Shown piece after piece: positions 58,199-64,000 of a stretch of DNA of 64,000 bases. The position numbers and the translations under genes are program-made. The stretch spans positions 310,001-374,000 of the forward strand of contig PQWQ01000031.1 in assembly GCA_002943765.1 (NCBI GenBank). Reading direction: 5' to 3'. Below the pieces are notes generated by a model. It was not told the DNA's origin, made no database searches, and saw nothing but the letters and a program-made list of their open reading frames with translations. This DNA is from Psoroptes ovis. Lineage: Eukaryota; Arthropoda; Arachnida; Sarcoptiformes; Psoroptidae. How positions within the stretch are numbered: the first letter of the stretch is position 1; the number at the start of each line of letters is the position of its first letter.

Positions 58199-60110
58199 AT
58201 GGAACAAATTGGTTTTTTTCCCATCAATAATCCAAGCAATATTTATGGATTAACAAATATTATGGCTGCTGATTCGACAAAATGTTTAGTGGCAACATTA
58301 GAAAAACAAATATTTGCTATCGAATCGGATCCAATCACGAAGCAAATCACTTGCAATGAAATTCATTTTGCATATATTCCTAGTGAGCCTATTTATTTGA
58401 ATCAATTACAAAGATTTTAATTAAAAAACAACTAATCATTTATTACCAATGAATAGATAGTGCTGACATCATATCGATCGATTCATTTGTCCGTTCATCG
58501 AATCCAAATGATATCGTGTTGGGCATTACATTTTATAAAAATTACAAAGAATCTGAATCGAATGAATTTCGTAAAAATATTGTCCTATCAAACAATCAAA
58601 ATCAAAACATGATTAATGATAAGAGTAATAACAAGATTGATTATGGTCCTAATAGCAGCAATAATAATAAATCAACCCTTTCTTCAATTATGATGATGGA
58701 TAAACATAATGTTCATAATCACTATTATTTAAATATCTATTCAAGTCTTTGTTCAACAAATCAATTTGATTTGAATCAAATTGCACGTATGTTTTAAATT
58801 TTGTTAATTTTACAAGGTTTATACCTCATTATTAAACAATCGAATTTCATTCATTTATTTTTCCTAAGAGGATTGTCAAACATTTGAATTGGATTTTGTA
58901 CCATATCATCTGTATCATACCAGGTAAATAACCTATGGCTGAATCGATTCGATTTGAAAATGAATTTTTATTTCTTAAACAGAATAATAAATGAAAATAA
59001 TTCGGCAGAAACCATATGGCTACTATCAGGTAGTGATCATTGTGTACACATTTTCCGTGAAGATTGCCGAAAACAAAGTTTTTATAAAGATTTAAAAATT
59101 GATTTAATATTTCCTGAATTGAAAATATTCGATAGTATTGTATTATGGTTAGATGTTTATGATTATTATGATGATGCCGACGATAACAATCAACATTATC
59201 GATTAACAGCTGTTGGCTGTGAAAATGGTGCTGTTTATCTATTTTTCATCGAATTCACCGATGATACAAATATGCCAAGAATAATTAAATCATGGAAAAG
59301 CCATTTTGATGGTCCTGTTTTATCGGTTAAATTTTTTAAAGGTTTGATTTTTTTTTTTTTTGAAGGTTATAGATAGAATAATAAAGTAATATTCATGTCT
59401 ATTTTATAGATAAAAATGAAAATCAATCTCGAATGTTTGGATCAACAAATGAAAATCAAAACGAAAATGAATCAATGATCAATTTAATGATATTAAATTC
59501 ATGTGAACAGCCAAAAATTTATCGAAATGTTCAAGAACAAGGATTAGCTGCGAAGAAAATTTTGCCGAAAAATTTTCCAATGGTCGATTTACACTTATCA
59601 TGTGTCATTGCCGATGTTGATTTTGATTTAAACAATGAAATCATTTTAGCTGGTTATGGTAAAGTATGTGTGTGTAGTATACTAATTGAATATATTAAAT
59701 TTACAGGATTTCAAGTTTTAATTCGTAGTTTTAAAACTGAATTTCGTAGTTTTGAATGCAATTTTAAACCGTGAAATTGCGAAATTCAAGTTTAAAACTA
59801 CGAGAATCAACTTTGAAACTCTGTAATAATTCGAGTATTTAATAGTGAATTATTATTTTTATTAATCAAATTTTAGAAAATAATTTTCTACAAATATGAC
59901 AATCAAAATGGATCATATTCTATGGTTAACATTATAAAAGTACCGTATCCAGTCATTCGTATGACATATCTGGATATAACTGGTGATGGTATCCGTGAAT
60001 TGATTGCGATTACAACCAAAGGTATTATCATTTATCGACATAAAATTGAAGATATAATCCGTGTATTAATGAAAAAAATGGAAATAATTGAGAAAAGTGG
60101 ATCATTTTAA
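58199..60110 (+). CDS. KPTN: Kaptin, KICSTOR complex subunit
   Basis: Ortholog of human kaptin, part of KICSTOR, which tethers GATOR1 to lysosomes and restrains mTORC1 when amino acids are scarce. Exons: 58199-58382, 58457-58786, 58869-58923, 58983-59341, 59410-59663, 59877-60110 (471 residues; human 436). Conserved segments: SNIYGLTNIM; FAYIPNSADIISIDSF; DIVLGITFYK; LNIYSSL and LNQIAQDCQTFELDFVPYHL; TIWLLSGSDHCVHIF; LIFPELKIFDSIVLWLDVYD; VIADVDFDLNNEIILAGYGK; MTYLDITGDGIRELIAITTK. These are the beta-propeller and FG-GAP-like pieces of kaptin. An Asn-rich insertion lies near residues 110-150. Intron 5 is 213 nt because it holds MITE B12; other introns are 59-82 nt. The stop codon overlaps the end of MCM5 on the other strand. 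Confidence 0.93.
59704..59823. mobile_element. Family B MITE, copy B12, in KPTN intron 5
   Basis: CAGGATTTCAAGTTTTAATT preceded by TA; the right arm ends ACTACGAGAATCAACTTTG and AACTCTG, followed by TA, so the right tip is truncated. Confidence 0.8.
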
Positions 60111-62498
60111 TCGATAAAGCATTTTTCGTTGCATTCTTGGCTGCAGTTCACCTTTACGTATCATACATTGAATTACTTTCGAAACGAATTGTTTAGCGTA
60201 ATTTTGCTTGACCAAATCATCGACAATACTTTGTTCTGAAATTTGCATACCGACCGGCAATCGACGTTTGATTTGTTTTTCAATACGAATCATTTTTTGA
60301 TGTTCTTCTTCAGTGGTAAAACCTTCGGCACCTGATAAATCTCCGGACATTGCGGCGGTCAATGTAGAAACACGAAACAATCGAATAGCTTCCTCAACAT
60401 GATTTTCGTTGACAAACGGCAGTAATTGCATTTTGGCTAAACTTTCCGATATTCGAATTATAGCCTCTAATTGACGTATGGTGATCGGGATTGGTGATTT
60501 TTTCGATGATTCTTTTTCATGTTCTCGACTACCATTACGCATCAGGACGTATTGTCGTTTAAGTTTTTCGGCAGCTGCTGTTGATAAACGTGGTCCACAA
60601 TGTCTGATTATTATGGTGAAAAGCAATCATTGAAATAATGCCAAATAAGTTCTTGTCTTAAAGAAACACTTACGATCTACAATAAGAGATATATTTCTTA
60701 AGAAGTGCTAAACTAAGTTCACCTTTTTTCGAATCTTCAACAGTGCTTTGTGCATTCATATGAACATCTAAAACATGGCTAGCAATGGTGGCATCTTTTT
60801 GTTCATTATGTTCATCTTTGACTATGAAAATCATATCAAATCGAGACAAAATGGTGGGCATGAAATCAATGTTATCATCAGCTCTTGTATCATCCCATCG
60901 GCCGAAAACACTGTTGGCAGCAGCTAAAACAGCACATCTGAAGAAATAATGGTAGAAATATTATGAATCAATAAATCAGATTTAATTAGATATCAGCCGT
61001 ACCTTGAATTCAGCGTAGTTGTTATGCCAGCTTTAGCAATCGAAATGGTTTGCTGTTCCATTGCTTCATGAATCGCAACACGATCATCTTCACGCATCTT
61101 ATCGAATTCATCGATACAAACTACGCCACCATCGGCTAAAACCATGGCACCACCTTCCATAACGAAATTTCTGGACGATGGATCACGAATAACTGAGGCA
61201 GTCAAACCGGCAGCACTACTGCCTTTACCCGAAGTATAAACACCGATTGGTGAAATGTTTTCCACGAATTTCAACAATTGACTTTTAGCTGTTCCTGGAT
61301 CACCAAGAAGTAAAATATTGATGTCACCTCTTCTCGTCAGACCATCTGGTAAACGTTTTCGTGATCCACCAAACAATAGACATGCCAATGCTTTTTTAAT
61401 ATCATTCGAACCAAATATTGATGGTGCAATTGAATTTGTGATTCGTTCATAAATATTAGGCGAAGCAGCCAAATGACGAAACAATTCTTCATCTTCAGGT
61501 GTGTACGGAATAAGACCAGAGCGACCTGATCCCTCATTCTCTACATATATGCCTAAAACACGTAAATACGGAGCACGTATTCCTGGAACAAATAAATTTG
61601 TAATGAAGATAATTAGTAATCAAGAGTGACACATACCAACATTGACTTTTGATTCAACATTATTTGTGGTCGGTTTTGATACTTTTTTGATGGAAAATAT
61701 TCCCAAGACTGTTACACGATTTCCTGGTACAACTCGATCGCACAAGTATCGATCGCAAAACAGTTGTAAATGCCTTGGCATCTCACCATGTGGCACTGAT
61801 TCAGGTGTCTCTTGAAGTTTCAGTGTCTGATAATCAATACATTCACATTTATCAGGAATGATGAAATATGGATCAACCGGGCATTTATTCAGACGCCCAC
61901 TTTGATCGGTATTACATTTTCTTGGCAAAATATAACCTTCTAAGCCAGGATTTATGTTAACGTCTTTGATTATTTCATGACAACCACGACATTGAAGTGA
62001 TACTTTGGTAGCTTTAGCCCGAACATTCGAAGCAGAAACAATTATGCCAGGTACTTTGACCAATTTGGAAATGGTATCCGATTTAACTTCACGTAATGAA
62101 ACCGGGTTTGCATCCGAACTTAATACAACCTGAATCGATTTCACCGGCTCATCATCTTTTCTTGGCCTAGTGATTTCATCGGCTAATTCAGTGGCAACTG
62201 TTTCGAAAATTTTTAAATAATAAATTGGTGATTTATTAACACCATCAGCTAATTCATCATCATAACTAGCTAAATCCTCCAGCGAAATTTCAATCCAATA
62301 CTGTTCAATATTATAATGTTCTTTTAATTTATTTCGATATTTATATTGAAAATCACCCGAATGAAATTGTCTCAAGAATTCTTTGAAACGTTTTTTGATA
62401 TTTTTCGGATGATCAAGATTCAAATTATTGCTATTATTATCTTCATCAGCCACAATATTACCACTGAAATAAACACCAAGATCATCATAACCAGACAT
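60102..62498 (-). CDS. Mcm5: MCM5 replicative helicase subunit
   Basis: Subunit of the MCM2-7 hexamer that unwinds DNA at replication origins, nuclear. Exons in coding order: 62498-61637, 61582-61003, 60937-60674, 60603-60102 (735 residues; human 734). MSGYDDLGVYFS start; N-terminal domain with SLQCRGCHEIIKD, LPRKCNTDQSGR and KCPVDPYFIIPDKCEC, the MCM5 zinc region; AAA+ core with Walker A GDPGTAKSQ, GKGSSAAGLTASV, Walker B VVCIDEFDKMREDDR, and arginine finger SRFDMIF. The C-terminal winged-helix part includes ITIRQLEAIIRISESLAKM. All catalytic motifs are intact. The final stop (60102-60104) lies inside the last codons of KPTN on the other strand. A minus-strand AATAAA at 59858-59863 would put its 3' end in the last KPTN intron. 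Confidence 0.98.
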
Positions 62499-64000
62499 TT
62501 TGATTTGATTTGGTTTATTCGAATGAGATATTTAAAAGGTTAATTAAATTTGATATCACTGAACAAACAAACAAAAAAAGTAACATTTTTAGCGCCAAAA
62601 AAGCAAAAATGTACAAAAAGCCATTTCATACAATGTAAGTATTATTAGAAAAAAAGAAAAATAGCATCGTATAAACACAAGTAGGCAAGTGAAAATTTGA
62701 AATTGCAAAAAATGAATTGACCATTTAAAATCTTAATAAAAAAACATAGCGCATCATTGATGAATGAATAAAATGATCAAATCAAATCAAACATCTCAGA
62801 AAGAGAAAAAAATAATGAGAAAATGATTAATTTAAAAAGTAACAGAAACGAAAAAAAAAATTGTAAAAACCCATGTTGATGTTGTTGTTTTTGATATGTA
62901 TGTTGTTCAATCAATTATAATAAATAAATTGCAAAGCACATTTAATGACGATTATTGAATTTATTTAAAAAAATAACACCATTCATCCGATCTCTTAAGG
63001 AATAATTAAATCAATAAATCGATTGTCTAATTCTTTTTTCTTGGTGAATTCTATTGTTCCATTAAAGGGGTATGTACATTTATTATTTACAATTTAATCT
63101 TTATTTTATTTTGGGTTGTCCGAAAAGTTTTTGCCGATTTTCCAATGAGCATCTCTATCCGATTGAGCCGAATGAACTTTTCGGACAACCTTTTAAATTA
63201 ATTAAATAAATCCAAGTCTATCAGTTGCGAGTACTTGCGAACTATATTTTTGATGATAAACCTTTTTGATAAGAAAATTAGATTTTATTTTGTTTTTATT
63301 GAATGAATGAATTGATTTATTTATTTTTCCGATTTATTTAATCATTCATGCGAAATGTGATCATATGATTCCAATCTATATGAATCAATGGTCATTTGTG
63401 TTTAGTTGAAAAAATTTGAAAAATTGAAAGTGCAAGGCTTATCCAAATTTATCAGTAATGATGGTCTATCATAGCTCGTTAAATAGAAAAATTAATGAAA
63501 TGTACGTAATAGATTTGAATGAAAAAACAGGTATTTCACTGGTTTCAGTATGAGAATGTCCATTGATTGTTAATTATTATTTGTGCGTGAATATGAGTTA
63601 TTCAATCGATAAAATTGTCTTTGTATTGAAATATTTGAAATTTTCAATATTTCATCTGAATCTGATGATTTGAGTGGCGTCGTTGTACCCTTATAGGATT
63701 GGCCAAAACTGACCAAATAATTGTTTTATTGAATGAAAACATCATAAACTCTGAATAAATGAATCAAGTTCATTCTCAATAATTCAAGATAAATACACCA
63801 CACCACACATATACACATTAGACTGATCATTTAAGAAATCATTATTTGAATGAATGAATGAAAAATTTGTTTGGAAAATCCCGTCAAGTTTTTTCTTACA
63901 TCTGCTTTGATATGTATGCATGATGATATTATCATGCATATGAGAACGATTTTGAAGATTTCAAAGATTTTTGATTCAATTATTGATTATCACACTTTGG
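62499..64000. other. Right-hand gene-free end of window
   Basis: MCM5 promoter side, then AT-rich sequence with MITE A23 and no recognised exon on either strand. Confidence 0.5.
63113..63191. mobile_element. Family A MITE, copy A23
   Basis: GGGTTGTCCGAAAAGTTTTT to GAACTTTTCGGACAACCTT. The interior (GAGCATCTCTATCCGATTGA) is unlike other copies, so only the outer arms pair. Confidence 0.8.

Noticed and set aside
1..64000. CRISPR arrays, bacterial operons, rRNA or tRNA genes
   Set aside because: The spaced repeats are dispersed palindromic elements with unequal spacing, genes contain spliceosomal introns, and no cloverleaf or rRNA core was recognised by eye.

Overview
This 64 kb window is AT-rich animal nuclear DNA. 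Every recognisable protein gene is a metazoan ortholog split by GT..AG introns, and most introns are only about 60-70 nt. The long Asn, Ser, His and Gln runs, the very AT-rich spacers and the small introns fit an arthropod, and I would guess an astigmatid (dust- or scab-type) mite; that species-level guess is inference only. All gene models were built by joining reading frames by eye at splice sites and checking codon phase.

Layout. The left edge (1-296, minus) is the C-terminal end of a non-LTR retrotransposon polyprotein cut by a hairpin element. An SHC adaptor gene (2719-13916, +) has a 7.6 kb first intron. It is followed by a short KCNQ-like potassium channel with a degenerate voltage sensor (15021-16398, +) and then a gene-poor 6.8 kb stretch. 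A tachykinin-receptor-like GPCR (23168-31030, +) carries a single-exon orphan gene on the opposite strand inside its first intron (24068-25156, -). dishevelled (33516-37026, +) comes next, then a 5.9 kb gene desert. An SLC6 glycine-transporter-like gene (42948-45349, +) converges on a DEG/ENaC channel (45841-47786, -). The right third is gene-dense: PINCH/LIMS (48065-49369, -) diverges from the proteasome activator PA200/PSME4 (50538-56553, +, with one in-frame stop near its end), followed by an ApaH-like phosphatase (57118-58041, +), the KICSTOR subunit kaptin (58199-60110, +) and MCM5 (60102-62498, -). The stop codons of kaptin and MCM5 overlap tail to tail.

The most striking non-genic content is two families of short palindromic elements. 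Family A (23 copies, about 75-80 bp) has mariner-like ends reading AGGTTGTCC. Family B (12 copies, about 120-165 bp) has Tc1-like ends reading CAGGGTTTCAAGTT inside a TA duplication. One further 92 bp element has piggyBac-type TTAA/CCCTTA ends. Many copies sit inside introns; the GPCR gene has family A copies in four of its five introns. When transcribed they would fold into long hairpins.

Functionally the genes are unrelated housekeeping and signalling genes: receptor tyrosine kinase adaptor (SHC), Wnt (dishevelled), neuropeptide receptor, two ion channels, amino-acid transport, integrin adhesion (PINCH), proteasome, nutrient sensing (kaptin) and DNA replication (MCM5). I see no operon-like or metabolic cluster, and no CRISPR, rRNA or tRNA.
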